Assembly (NCBI GenBank): GCA_050287605.1
Contig: JBNKCG010000026.1
Coordinates: forward strand, 62,001 to 126,000
Direction: 5' to 3'
Length of the DNA stretch: 64,000 nt
Source: QQUJ01 sp050287605
GTDB taxonomy: Bacteria > Pseudomonadota > Gammaproteobacteria > QQUJ01
The translations under genes and the position numbers were made by a program. Below, in pieces: positions 44,701 through 51,415 of the stretch (the first letter of the stretch is position 1; each line of letters begins with the position of its first letter). The notes below the pieces were generated by a model, which had not been told where the DNA came from, ran no database searches, and worked only from the letters and a program-made list of their open reading frames with translations.

Positions 44701-45157
44701 AGAGGATCGTCCCGCCGACATTCGGTCGGTCGTTACGGCGCTCGAGGCGGGTGCAAAAATCCGAAGCAAAACCCGCGCGCAACTGATGCCGGGGCCGACG
44801 GGCGAACTCAACCGCCTCAGCACCGTGGCGCGGCCGCCGCTTCTCTGCCTCGGTCCCGGTGAAGCGACCGTACACGAGCAGCTCGTCGCCATCGAGGCAC
44901 TGGGCGGCCGGGCGGTCGCAGTGAACGGGCGGTTACCGCCCGAGCAGCTTGCCACCCTCCCCGCCTTCGGCGCCGCGCTCTGGTGGGGCGACGAAGCGAC
45001 AGGCCGCCAGTACGCGCAAGCCCTCGCCGCGCGGCAAGGTCCCATCGTCCCGTTGGTGACGGAGCGCCCGGACCCCGCGCATGCGCACTTCGAACGCCAT
45101 TTGTGCGTCGACACCACGGCGGCGGGGGGGAACGCGAGTCTGTTGGCGGGGAAATGA
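41723..45157 (+). CDS. putA: Bifunctional proline dehydrogenase / P5C dehydrogenase PutA
   Basis: A 1144-residue enzyme oxidising proline to glutamate. It starts directly with the alpha-helical arm; the N-terminal ribbon-helix-helix DNA-binding domain of E. coli PutA is absent. The FAD proline dehydrogenase barrel spans about 136-472 (VKLSALHPRYE, MVRLVKGAYWDTEVKRAQ, GANSSFVNRIVDE). The aldehyde dehydrogenase spans about 543-992 (SPWNFPLAIFTGQIAAALAA, catalytic C798 in SAGQRCSALRC). A C-terminal domain (about 993-1144) of the type in longer PutAs follows. Electrons go to the quinone pool and NAD. Regulation by the divergent Lrp-type protein is likely. Confidence 0.96.
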   Translation: MIDLDPRWDRNKRRDEAELLRSLIATAALDDAAREAIVTHAAGLVERIRHDARPGLMDVFLAEYGLSTDEGVALMCLAEALLRVPDAATIDALIEDKIAPSDWGKHLGRSSSPLVNASTWGLMLTGKVLEESGPGVAGTLRSMIRRLGEPVVRTAVGTAMREMGRQFVLGENIGAAMKRARAKEAQGFTYSYDMLGEAAMTATDAERYQQAYADAIAAIADACTADEIAANPGISVKLSALHPRYEVAKTERVIKELVPVLTALARQAARAGMGLNVDAEEADRLGLSLKVIEAVLADPQLAGWEGFGVVVQAYGRRAGEVIDGLYEMAQRNDRRLMVRLVKGAYWDTEVKRAQVEGLSDFPVFTRKAASDVSYLAHARTLLGLTDRIYPQFATHNAHTVAAILHMARDIDHGAYEFQRLHGMGEALHDIVHNETQARCRIYAPVGAHRDLLAYLVRRLLENGANSSFVNRIVDESVPARDVAACPFATLAAPPGPTEPTLQTGPQLFAPQRANSRGFDLADVTVLTRIATERPTPTPWRVEPILAGTVEGMAPETAYNPATGAPIGEVVCATARDIDTALSAARCWEAPVSERAEILRRAAGLYEENFGELFALLATEAGKTLRDAVAELREAVDFLHYYAAEAAHLDDPARGLFTCISPWNFPLAIFTGQIAAALAAGNGVLAKPAETTPAIAAWGVRLLHQAGVPRTALQLLTGPGRVIGTALTADQRVNGVAFTGSTATARAIQRAMAEHLEPGTPFIAETGGLNAMIVDSTALPEQAVRDIVASAFQSAGQRCSALRCLYVQEDIAPTIREMLIGAMDQLALGDPWEIATDVGPVITAAAQAEIANYVEQAAAQGRLIHRLERPHTGNFVAPALIAVEGIADLEREVFGPVLHLATFRARDIDQVIAAVNATGYGLTFGLHTRIDDRVQTIADSVHAGNIYANRNQIGAVVGSQPFGGEGLSGTGPKAGGPHYLARFTRRTAPRYEAQEDRPADIRSVVTALEAGAKIRSKTRAQLMPGPTGELNRLSTVARPPLLCLGPGEATVHEQLVAIEALGGRAVAVNGRLPPEQLATLPAFGAALWWGDEATGRQYAQALAARQGPIVPLVTERPDPAHAHFERHLCVDTTAAGGNASLLAGK

Positions 45158-45232
45158 GAATTGAACGCCGAGTGTCGTACCGACCATGGCGCAATGGAGA
45201 CCGCGTCGGTTACGGTTTTCGTGGTCGCCTTG

Positions 45233-45413
45233 ACGGGAGGGATTATTCGCCCGCTACGCTCCGACGTTCGGCGCCGCCTGCGGCGGCTTGTCGATATTTC
45301 TGCCGGGAGCAGAAATCACTTCGCGCAGCGAACCCGTAGGGCGCCGGCCAGGATCGCCGGCGGTACAACAAACTCTTTCTGACTACCGAGGGTTCGAATC
45401 CGAACCTCAACTA
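45233..45413. repeat. tRNA-Ser-derived repeat, unit 1
   Basis: This unit starts GGGAGGGATTATTCGCCC and ends with ACCGAGGGTTCGAATCC plus a short AACTACC tail. Both ends match unit 2 and resemble the T arm and 3' end of the adjacent tRNA-Ser gene. The middle contains GCTACGCTCCGACGTTC, shared with unit 2 in diverged form, and a private hairpin (ATTTCTGC 45296-45303, GCAGAAAT 45309-45316). There is no protein-coding gene in 45158-45637. Confidence 0.65.
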
Positions 45414-45455
45414 CCAAATACAAATGGGGCCACTACGGGCCCCATTTGTATTTGG
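45414..45455. repeat. 18-bp perfect hairpin, copy 1
   Basis: CCAAATACAAATGGGGCC (45414-45431) is followed by the 6-nt loop ACTACG and its exact complement (45438-45455). Copy 2 at 45599 differs only in the loop. There is no T tract, so it is not a typical terminator even though it follows a tRNA 3' end-like sequence on the minus strand. Confidence 0.85.
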
Positions 45456-45598
45456 CGGAGAGGGAGGGATTATTCGCCCGCTACGCGGGCTCACCCCCTC
45501 GGGGCCGCCGTCGCTACGCTCCGGCGTTCTGCGCCGCTGACGCGGCTGGTCGAACCGGCTGATTGGATTACCGAGGGTTCGAACCCGAACCTTAACTA
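45456..45598. repeat. tRNA-Ser-derived repeat, unit 2
   Basis: It begins CGGAGAGGGAGGGATT, identical to the tRNA-Ser 3' end (minus strand sense) for 16 bases, then diverges (ATTCGCCCGCTACG). It ends ATTACCGAGGGTTCGAACCC, a T-arm-like sequence in the opposite orientation. It is thus flanked by degenerate, inverted tRNA-Ser T-arm sequences. It contains GCTACGCTCCGGCGTTC and GACGCGGCTGGTCGAACC in common with unit 1 in diverged form. Confidence 0.65.
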
Positions 45599-45728
<130 letters not shown>

Positions 45729-45743
45729 GAAAGCGAGCGCGAC

Positions 45744-45772
45744 AGGGTAAACCAGACGGCGGGGGGTTGCAA
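45744..45772 (-). promoter_or_regulatory. Candidate promoter of tRNA-Ser
   Basis: TTGCAA (45767-45772), 17-bp spacer and TACCCT (45744-45749) on the minus strand, 15 bp before the mature tRNA. The bases downstream are GC-rich (GTCGCGC), as in stable-RNA promoters. The -10 is weak. Confidence 0.45.
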
Positions 45773-45848
45773 TGGCCATCCCGTTCGACTTCCCGGCCGG
45801 CAAGACAGGGGGCGCTGGGTTCGTTACCATCGACACTGAATCCACGGT

Positions 45849-46625
45849 ATGGAGTCGCCGTTGCCCCCCACCCTTCGCCCCCTTTTCTGCGCGACCACAG
45901 TGCTCGCGCTTGGCCTCACGGTAGCCGGAGTTGCCCGCGCAGGTTGCGACGATCCGCCTGGACCGGGCGTCAACTGGAGCGGCTGCGACAAACACGGTGT
46001 CAAACTGGACGGTGCGGACCTGCGCGGCGCGTTCTTCAGCCGCACCCGTCTGGAAGGGGCCAGTTTCAAAGAGGCACGCCTCGATGGTACCGACTTCCAG
46101 CTGGCCAAGCTAAGCGGGGCCGATTTCACCGACGCGCGCCTCTACAAAGCCCGCTTTGTGGGCGCCGATCTGCAGCAAGCCAATCTCAATGCCGCCTCCG
46201 TTCACGAAGGTCGTTTCGAGCGCGCTGATATGCGCAACGCCCAGCTCGAAGGCACCCGCCTGAAGGGCGCCAATCTCTACGGCGCATCGCTCAGCAAAGC
46301 GCACCTCGCCCGCGCCCAATTGGACGAAGCCAACCTCGAGGAGGCCGACCTCTACCGCGCCGACCTGACCGGGGTGACGGCCCGCTCAGCCAACTTCACC
46401 AACGCGGTACTGGAGGATGCCAACCTGGCGCAAGCCGATTTGCAGCGCGCACTGCTGCAGCGGGCGCGCCTGATGGGGGCCGACCTGCGCGGTGCCGATC
46501 TCACCCGTGCCAACCTGGTGGATGCGGATCTCACCGACACCCGCCTGGAGGGCGCCAAGCTGGACAACGCCAGTTGGACCGACCGTCACCGCTGCCGACC
46601 CGGTTCGGTGGGCAGTTGCCGCTAA
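45849..46625 (+). CDS. Exported pentapeptide-repeat protein
   Basis: A 258-residue protein with a signal peptide (about 1-31, ending GVARAG) and then almost continuous pentapeptide repeats A(D/N/S)(L/F)xx from about residue 45 to 245, for example ADLRGAFFSRTRLEGASF and ANLYGASLSKAHLARAQL. Such repeats fold as a right-handed beta-helix. Cysteines near both ends (GCDDP, SGCDKH, HRCRPGSVGSC) could form disulfides in the periplasm. Cytoplasmic pentapeptide proteins of the Qnr type mimic DNA, but this one is exported, so its role is unknown. It converges on the ElyC gene with a four-base stop overlap. Confidence 0.8.
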   Translation: MESPLPPTLRPLFCATTVLALGLTVAGVARAGCDDPPGPGVNWSGCDKHGVKLDGADLRGAFFSRTRLEGASFKEARLDGTDFQLAKLSGADFTDARLYKARFVGADLQQANLNAASVHEGRFERADMRNAQLEGTRLKGANLYGASLSKAHLARAQLDEANLEEADLYRADLTGVTARSANFTNAVLEDANLAQADLQRALLQRARLMGADLRGADLTRANLVDADLTDTRLEGAKLDNASWTDRHRCRPGSVGSCR

Positions 46626-47386
46626 CCGCCGGTCACTCGGTACCAGACCATCCCCAGCAGTTCGTGCAGATAGAGCCGGTTGCGGTACAACGCATCCGCC
46701 GACGGCAGCACCGCCGCCCAGCGCGACGTTTTCGGCGCTCGGGTATAGAACGCAGTGGGTGCGGCCAGCACCTGGAAACCCGCCTGTTCGAACGACCACT
46801 GAGCGCGATGCATGTGGAAGGCATGGGTCACCAGCACGATGTGGTCGATGCCCTCGGCCCGCAGCAGATCGCGCGCCTTGCGGGCATCCTCGCGGGTATT
46901 GAAACTGCCGGTGGCAGCCCAGCGCACCGGCACGCCGAACTCGCTTTCGAGAATCGATCGCAGCCAGACCGAACTGTCCTCGCCCCGCCGATAGGGATCG
47001 GCGCCGATCACCGCCAGCGGCAGGCCCGTGTGCCGCTGTAGGTAGGCCGCGTAGCGCACCCGCTCCAGCTCGTTGCGACCCGAGGTGGTGGTCCCGTATT
47101 CCGGCGCCCGATAATAGGTGTCCGCGCTGATCACTACGATCGCCTGGGCACCGCTGGTCTTGATCTGGTCGGGAGTAACCGCCGGGGCGTCCTCCAGCCA
47201 GCCGGCCAACAACGGCGACAGCAGCGACGAGCTGAGAAGAAACAACGCTGCCCAGCCGACGCCGAACAACGTCCAACCGCCACGACGCCGCAACCCGAGC
47301 AACAGCACGCCCACGGCGATCAGCAGCAGTGGCCCCAGGGGTGGCATCACCAGATTTTCCAGAAAACGAGTCAGTGCAACGGACAT
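46622..47386 (-). CDS. YdcF/ElyC family membrane protein (DUF218)
   Basis: A 254-residue protein with two N-terminal membrane helices (about 15-32 and 38-58) and a DUF218 domain: AQAIVVISADTYYRAPEYG, ARYAAYLQRHTGLPLAVIG-like region, NTREDARKARDLL and VTHAFHMHRAQWSFEQAG. ElyC in E. coli supports peptidoglycan and lipid carrier metabolism. It matches ElyC in size and topology; no partner gene is adjacent. Confidence 0.83.
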   Translation of the reverse strand: MSVALTRFLENLVMPPLGPLLLIAVGVLLLGLRRRGGWTLFGVGWAALFLLSSSLLSPLLAGWLEDAPAVTPDQIKTSGAQAIVVISADTYYRAPEYGTTTSGRNELERVRYAAYLQRHTGLPLAVIGADPYRRGEDSSVWLRSILESEFGVPVRWAATGSFNTREDARKARDLLRAEGIDHIVLVTHAFHMHRAQWSFEQAGFQVLAAPTAFYTRAPKTSRWAAVLPSADALYRNRLYLHELLGMVWYRVTGG

Positions 47387-47507
47387 GGTGGGCGCAGTTT
47401 AGCGGTTGCGCTCATCGACAGCAGCCCCCACCCACTGGCTTGTCTCGACACTCTCCTGCGGTTAGTCTGCCCCACTCCACCTGTCCGCCGTTGCCGAGCC
47501 CAATTCC

Positions 47508-49562
47508 ATGTCACCCCGCATCGCCCGCAGTGCCTGCCCCCACGACTGCCCCTCCACCTGCGCCCTGGAGGTGGAACTGGTCGACGAGCGCACCATCGGC
47601 CGCATCCACGGTGCGCGCGCCAACGGCTACACCGCCGGCGTGATCTGCGCCAAAGTGGCGCGCTACGCCGAACGCGTCCACCACCCCGAACGGCTGCGCA
47701 CGCCGCTGCGGCGGGTCGGCCCCAAGGGCAGCGGTGAATTCGAGCCGCTGTCGTGGAACGATGCCATGGACAGCGTGGCCGAGGCGTTCCTCCAGGCCGA
47801 GCAACGCTACGGCAGCGAGTCGATCTGGCCCTACTACTACGCCGGCACCATGGGCCTGGTGCAGCGCGACGGCATCAACCGCCTGCGCCACGCCAAGCGC
47901 TACGCCGGTCAGCTCAAGACCATCTGCTCCACCATCGCCCGCGCCGGCTGGACCGCGGGTGCTGGCGCCGTCCGCGGTCTCGACCCGCGCGAGATGGCCG
48001 ACGCCGAGCTGATCCTCATCTGGGGCACCAATGCCGTTGCCACCCAAGTCAACGTCATGACCCACGTCGCCCGTGCGCGCAAAAACAGCGGCGCCCAGGT
48101 GATCGTGATCGATCCCTACTGCAACGCCACCGCCCAGGCGGCCGACCGCCACGTCGCGCTGCGCCCCGGCACCGACGGTGCCCTGGCCTGCGCCATGATG
48201 CAGGTACTGTTCGAGGAAGGTTATGCCGACCGCGACTACCTGGCCCGCTACAGCGACGACGCGGCACGACTGGAGGCCCATCTCGCCACCCGCACCCCGG
48301 AGTGGGCCAGTACCGTCACCGGGCTGCCCGCCACGGAGATTCGCGAACTCGCCCGCATCTACGGACGCGCCAAGCACAGCTTCATCCGACTGGGCTACGG
48401 CTTCACCCGTTCGCGCAACGGCGCAGTCAACCTGCATGCAGTGAGCTGTCTGCCGGTCGTCACCGGTGCCTGGCAATACCGCGGCGGCGGCGCACTGTTC
48501 GGCAACGGTGCGCTCTACCACTGGGACACCACCCTCATCGAAGGCAAGGACGTCGCCGACCCCGACGTCCGCCAGCTCGACATGACCCGCATCGGCGCGG
48601 TACTCGGCGGCGATCAACGCGACTTGGGCAACGGCCCGCCCGTCACCGCCATGCTGATCCAGAACACCAACCCGGCCGCCGTTGCCCCCGACCAGAACCG
48701 GGTCATCCAGGGGCTGGCGCGCAACGACCTGTTCGTCTGCGTCCACGAGCAGTTCATGACCGACACCGCGCGGTTCGCTGACATCGTGCTGCCCGCCACC
48801 ACTTTTCTGGAGCATGACGATCTCTACCAGGGGGGCGGCCATACCTACCTGCAAGTGGGTTTGCGCGCCATCGAGCCGCTGGCCGAAGCGCGTTCCAACC
48901 ACGAGGTGGTGTGCGAGCTGGCGCTGCGCGTCGGGGCCGAACACCCCGGCTTCCATATGAGCGCGCGCGAGTTGATCGATGCCACCCTCGCCGCCTCGGG
49001 TTGGCCGGCCATCGACGAGCTGGGCGAGTACCCTTGGCACGACTGCGCAGCGCCGTTCGAGGAGGCGCACTTCCTCAACGGCTTCGCGCATCCCGACGGG
49101 CGCTTCCGCTTCGCCCCCGACTGGCCGGCACTGGGCACCCAGGCCGAGGGAATGCCGGAGCTTCCGGATCACTGGGAGGTCACCGATGCGGGCGACACCG
49201 AACACCGTTTCCGTCTGGTCACTGCGCCGGCGCGCAACTTCCTCAACACCAGCTTCACCGAAACACCCAGCGCCCAGCGGCACGAAGGCCGCCCCGAGGT
49301 GATGATCCACCCCGACGACGCGGCGACGCTGGGGATCGTCGATGGCACCTTGACGCGCATCGGCAACCACCGGGGCGAGATCCGCGTCCATGCGCGCCTC
49401 TTTGACGGGCTGCAGCGCGGCGTGCTGGTCGTCGAGAGCGTGTGGCCCAACGGCGCTTTTGCCGACGGGCGCGGCATCAACACCCTGACCAGCGACGACC
49501 CGGCAGCCCCCGACGGCGGCGGCGTGTTTCACGACACGGCGGTCTGGATCAGGCCCAAATGA
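47508..49562 (+). CDS. Molybdopterin oxidoreductase, formate dehydrogenase-like, function unknown
   Basis: A 684-residue member of the DMSO reductase superfamily. The N-terminal 4Fe-4S cluster uses C10, C14, C18 and C47 (CPHDCPSTC, VICAKV). Bis-MGD contacts include LILIWGTNAVATQVN, IVIDPYCNATAQAAD and GGALFGNGALYHWD. The molybdenum ligand region is near TICSTIARAGW. The C-terminal barrel has MIHPDDAATLGIVDGT. There is no export signal (no twin arginine), so it is cytoplasmic. It precedes the formate dehydrogenase genes by 83 bp on the same strand. Substrate is unknown. Confidence 0.8.
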   Translation: MSPRIARSACPHDCPSTCALEVELVDERTIGRIHGARANGYTAGVICAKVARYAERVHHPERLRTPLRRVGPKGSGEFEPLSWNDAMDSVAEAFLQAEQRYGSESIWPYYYAGTMGLVQRDGINRLRHAKRYAGQLKTICSTIARAGWTAGAGAVRGLDPREMADAELILIWGTNAVATQVNVMTHVARARKNSGAQVIVIDPYCNATAQAADRHVALRPGTDGALACAMMQVLFEEGYADRDYLARYSDDAARLEAHLATRTPEWASTVTGLPATEIRELARIYGRAKHSFIRLGYGFTRSRNGAVNLHAVSCLPVVTGAWQYRGGGALFGNGALYHWDTTLIEGKDVADPDVRQLDMTRIGAVLGGDQRDLGNGPPVTAMLIQNTNPAAVAPDQNRVIQGLARNDLFVCVHEQFMTDTARFADIVLPATTFLEHDDLYQGGGHTYLQVGLRAIEPLAEARSNHEVVCELALRVGAEHPGFHMSARELIDATLAASGWPAIDELGEYPWHDCAAPFEEAHFLNGFAHPDGRFRFAPDWPALGTQAEGMPELPDHWEVTDAGDTEHRFRLVTAPARNFLNTSFTETPSAQRHEGRPEVMIHPDDAATLGIVDGTLTRIGNHRGEIRVHARLFDGLQRGVLVVESVWPNGAFADGRGINTLTSDDPAAPDGGGVFHDTAVWIRPK

Positions 49563-49645
49563 GAGCGTGATCGCGCGCCCGCGCCCCGACCCGAGACGCA
49601 GGCTACCCGCAGCAAAACCGCCCACCCGGTGTAATAATCAACCCT

Positions 49646-51325
49646 ATGGCCGAACACGACGAACCCCCACGACGGCGCCGGGCGACCGCCCGGCCACCAA
49701 CCCAGGAAGCCACCCGCTTCGTCGCCGAGCTGCTCGGTGACCGTCCGCGGCGCGCCGACCTGCTGATCGAACACCTCCATCGCCTGCAGGATCAGGTCGG
49801 ACATCTGACCGAGGATCACCTGCGCGCGCTGGCAAGTGAGCTCAAACTGGCGCCCGCGGAGATCTACGAGGTGGCGAGTTTCTACCACCACTTCACCCTG
49901 GTCCACGACGGCGACGCGGCGCCGCCGCGCCTTATCGTGCGCATCTGCGATTCGCTGAGCTGCACCCTGGCCGGTGCCGAGGCGCTCATCGCCCAGGCCA
50001 CCGCCTACCTGCCCGCCGATGTGCGCCTGGAGCGCGTCCCTTGCGTGGGCCGCTGCCAGCATGCGCCGGTGGCGGTAGTGGGCACCAATCCGCTGCACCA
50101 TGCCACGCCCGAGCTGCTGCAGGAGGCGCTGCATCACCGCGAGACCGAACCCGAGATCCCCGACTACGCCGATCTGCGCATCTACAGCACCGGCGGCGGC
50201 TACAAGACCTGGCAGCGCTGCCTGGAGGGCGAGCTGACGGTGGAAGGCGTCATCGACGCCCTGGAACAAGCAGGCCTGCGCGGCCTGGGCGGCGCCGGCT
50301 TCCCCGCCGCGCGCAAATGGCGGCTGGTGCGCGAGCACCCCGCACCGCGCACCCTGGTGGTCAACATCGACGAGGGCGAACCCGGAACCTTCAAGGACCG
50401 CCACTTCCTCGAATCCGACCCGCACCGTTTCCTCGAAGGGGCGCTGATCGCCGCCTGGGCGGTGGAAGCCGACGCCATCTACCTCTACCTGCGCGACGAG
50501 TACGCCACCGCGCGGCAGATTCTCACCAAGGAGTTGGAGTCGCTGCGCGAAACCTTCGACGACGAACTGCCCGCCATTCACCTGCGCCGCGGCGCCGGCG
50601 CTTACATCTGCGGCGAAGAGTCGGCGCTCATCGAGTCGCTGGAGGGCAAGCGCGGCCTGCCGCGCCAGCGCCCGCCCTACATCGCACAGCAGGGTCTGTT
50701 CGGCCACCCGACCCTGGAGCACAACCTGGAGACCCTGCACTGGGTGCGCGACATCGTGGAGGGCAACCACGCCGCGCTGTGCGACGATGCCGGCCGCAGC
50801 CTGCGCACCTACTCGGTGAGCGGGCGGGTGGCGCAGCCCGGCGTCTACCGCGCTCCCGCCGGGATCAGCGTGCGGCAACTGATCGACGACTACGCCGGCG
50901 GCATGCTGCCCGGCCACACGCTCTACGCCTACCTGCCGGGCGGCGCCTCGGGCGGCATCCTGCCCGCCGGGCTGGCCGACCTGGCGCTGGATTTCGGCAC
51001 CCTGGAGGAGTACGGCTGCTTCATCGGCTCCGCCGCCGTCGTCGTGCTGTCGCAGGCGGATCGCGCCGTGGATGCCGCGCGCAACGCCATGCGTTTCTTC
51101 GCCCACGAATCCTGCGGCCAGTGCACCCCGTGCCGGGTAGGCACCGAAAAGGCGGTGCATTTGATGGAGGCCGCCGAGTGGGACGTGCCGCTGCTGGAGG
51201 AGCTGGCGCAGGCCATGCGCGACGCCAGCATCTGCGGCCTGGGCCAGGCGGCACCCAATCCCCTGAGCTGCGTATTGCGCTATTTCTCCCACGAACTCAA
51301 ACCGGGGTACGGCCATGCCGACTGA
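49646..51325 (+). CDS. fdhB: NAD-dependent formate dehydrogenase beta subunit (NuoE-NuoF fusion)
   Basis: A 559-residue fusion. Residues 1-160 are NuoE-like: a helical bundle, then a thioredoxin-like 2Fe-2S domain with ICDSLSC and VPCVGRCQHAP. Residues 175-559 are NuoF-like: FMN loop LGGAGFPAARKW, NADH region NIDEGEPGTFKDR, AYICGEESALIESLEGKR, and the 4Fe-4S site CGQCTPCRVG plus a later Cys in SICGLG. The fusion matches the beta subunit of two-subunit soluble formate dehydrogenases such as Methylorubrum FDH1. It passes electrons from the alpha subunit to NAD. Confidence 0.92.
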   Translation: MAEHDEPPRRRRATARPPTQEATRFVAELLGDRPRRADLLIEHLHRLQDQVGHLTEDHLRALASELKLAPAEIYEVASFYHHFTLVHDGDAAPPRLIVRICDSLSCTLAGAEALIAQATAYLPADVRLERVPCVGRCQHAPVAVVGTNPLHHATPELLQEALHHRETEPEIPDYADLRIYSTGGGYKTWQRCLEGELTVEGVIDALEQAGLRGLGGAGFPAARKWRLVREHPAPRTLVVNIDEGEPGTFKDRHFLESDPHRFLEGALIAAWAVEADAIYLYLRDEYATARQILTKELESLRETFDDELPAIHLRRGAGAYICGEESALIESLEGKRGLPRQRPPYIAQQGLFGHPTLEHNLETLHWVRDIVEGNHAALCDDAGRSLRTYSVSGRVAQPGVYRAPAGISVRQLIDDYAGGMLPGHTLYAYLPGGASGGILPAGLADLALDFGTLEEYGCFIGSAAVVVLSQADRAVDAARNAMRFFAHESCGQCTPCRVGTEKAVHLMEAAEWDVPLLEELAQAMRDASICGLGQAAPNPLSCVLRYFSHELKPGYGHAD

Positions 51326-51344
51326 CCCGGAATCGCCTTTCACC

Positions 51345-51398
51345 GTAGGAGCGGCCGCCGGCCGCGAAGGACTTATCGCGAGCAGCGCTCGCTCCTAC
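51345..51398. repeat. REP-like palindromic element
   Basis: GTAGGAGCGGCC at the left and GAGC-GCTCGCTCCTAC at the right form an imperfect palindrome of 54 bp; GTAGGAGC pairs with GCTCCTAC. The GTAGGAGC head is the hallmark of REP sequences mobilised by RAYT transposases in pseudomonads and relatives. It occupies the 90-bp gap between the two formate dehydrogenase genes. No RAYT gene is seen in the window. Confidence 0.75.
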
Positions 51399-51415
51399 AG
51401 CGGGTTTATTTCACG

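Noticed and set aside
42146..44875. 909-codon open frame on the minus strand opposite putA
   Set aside because: Antisense shadow with low-complexity Gly/Val/His composition. PutA motifs are intact on the plus strand.
47511..49625. 704-codon open frame on the minus strand opposite the molybdopterin oxidoreductase
   Set aside because: Shadow frame; no recognisable domains, and the plus-strand gene has clear cluster and cofactor motifs.
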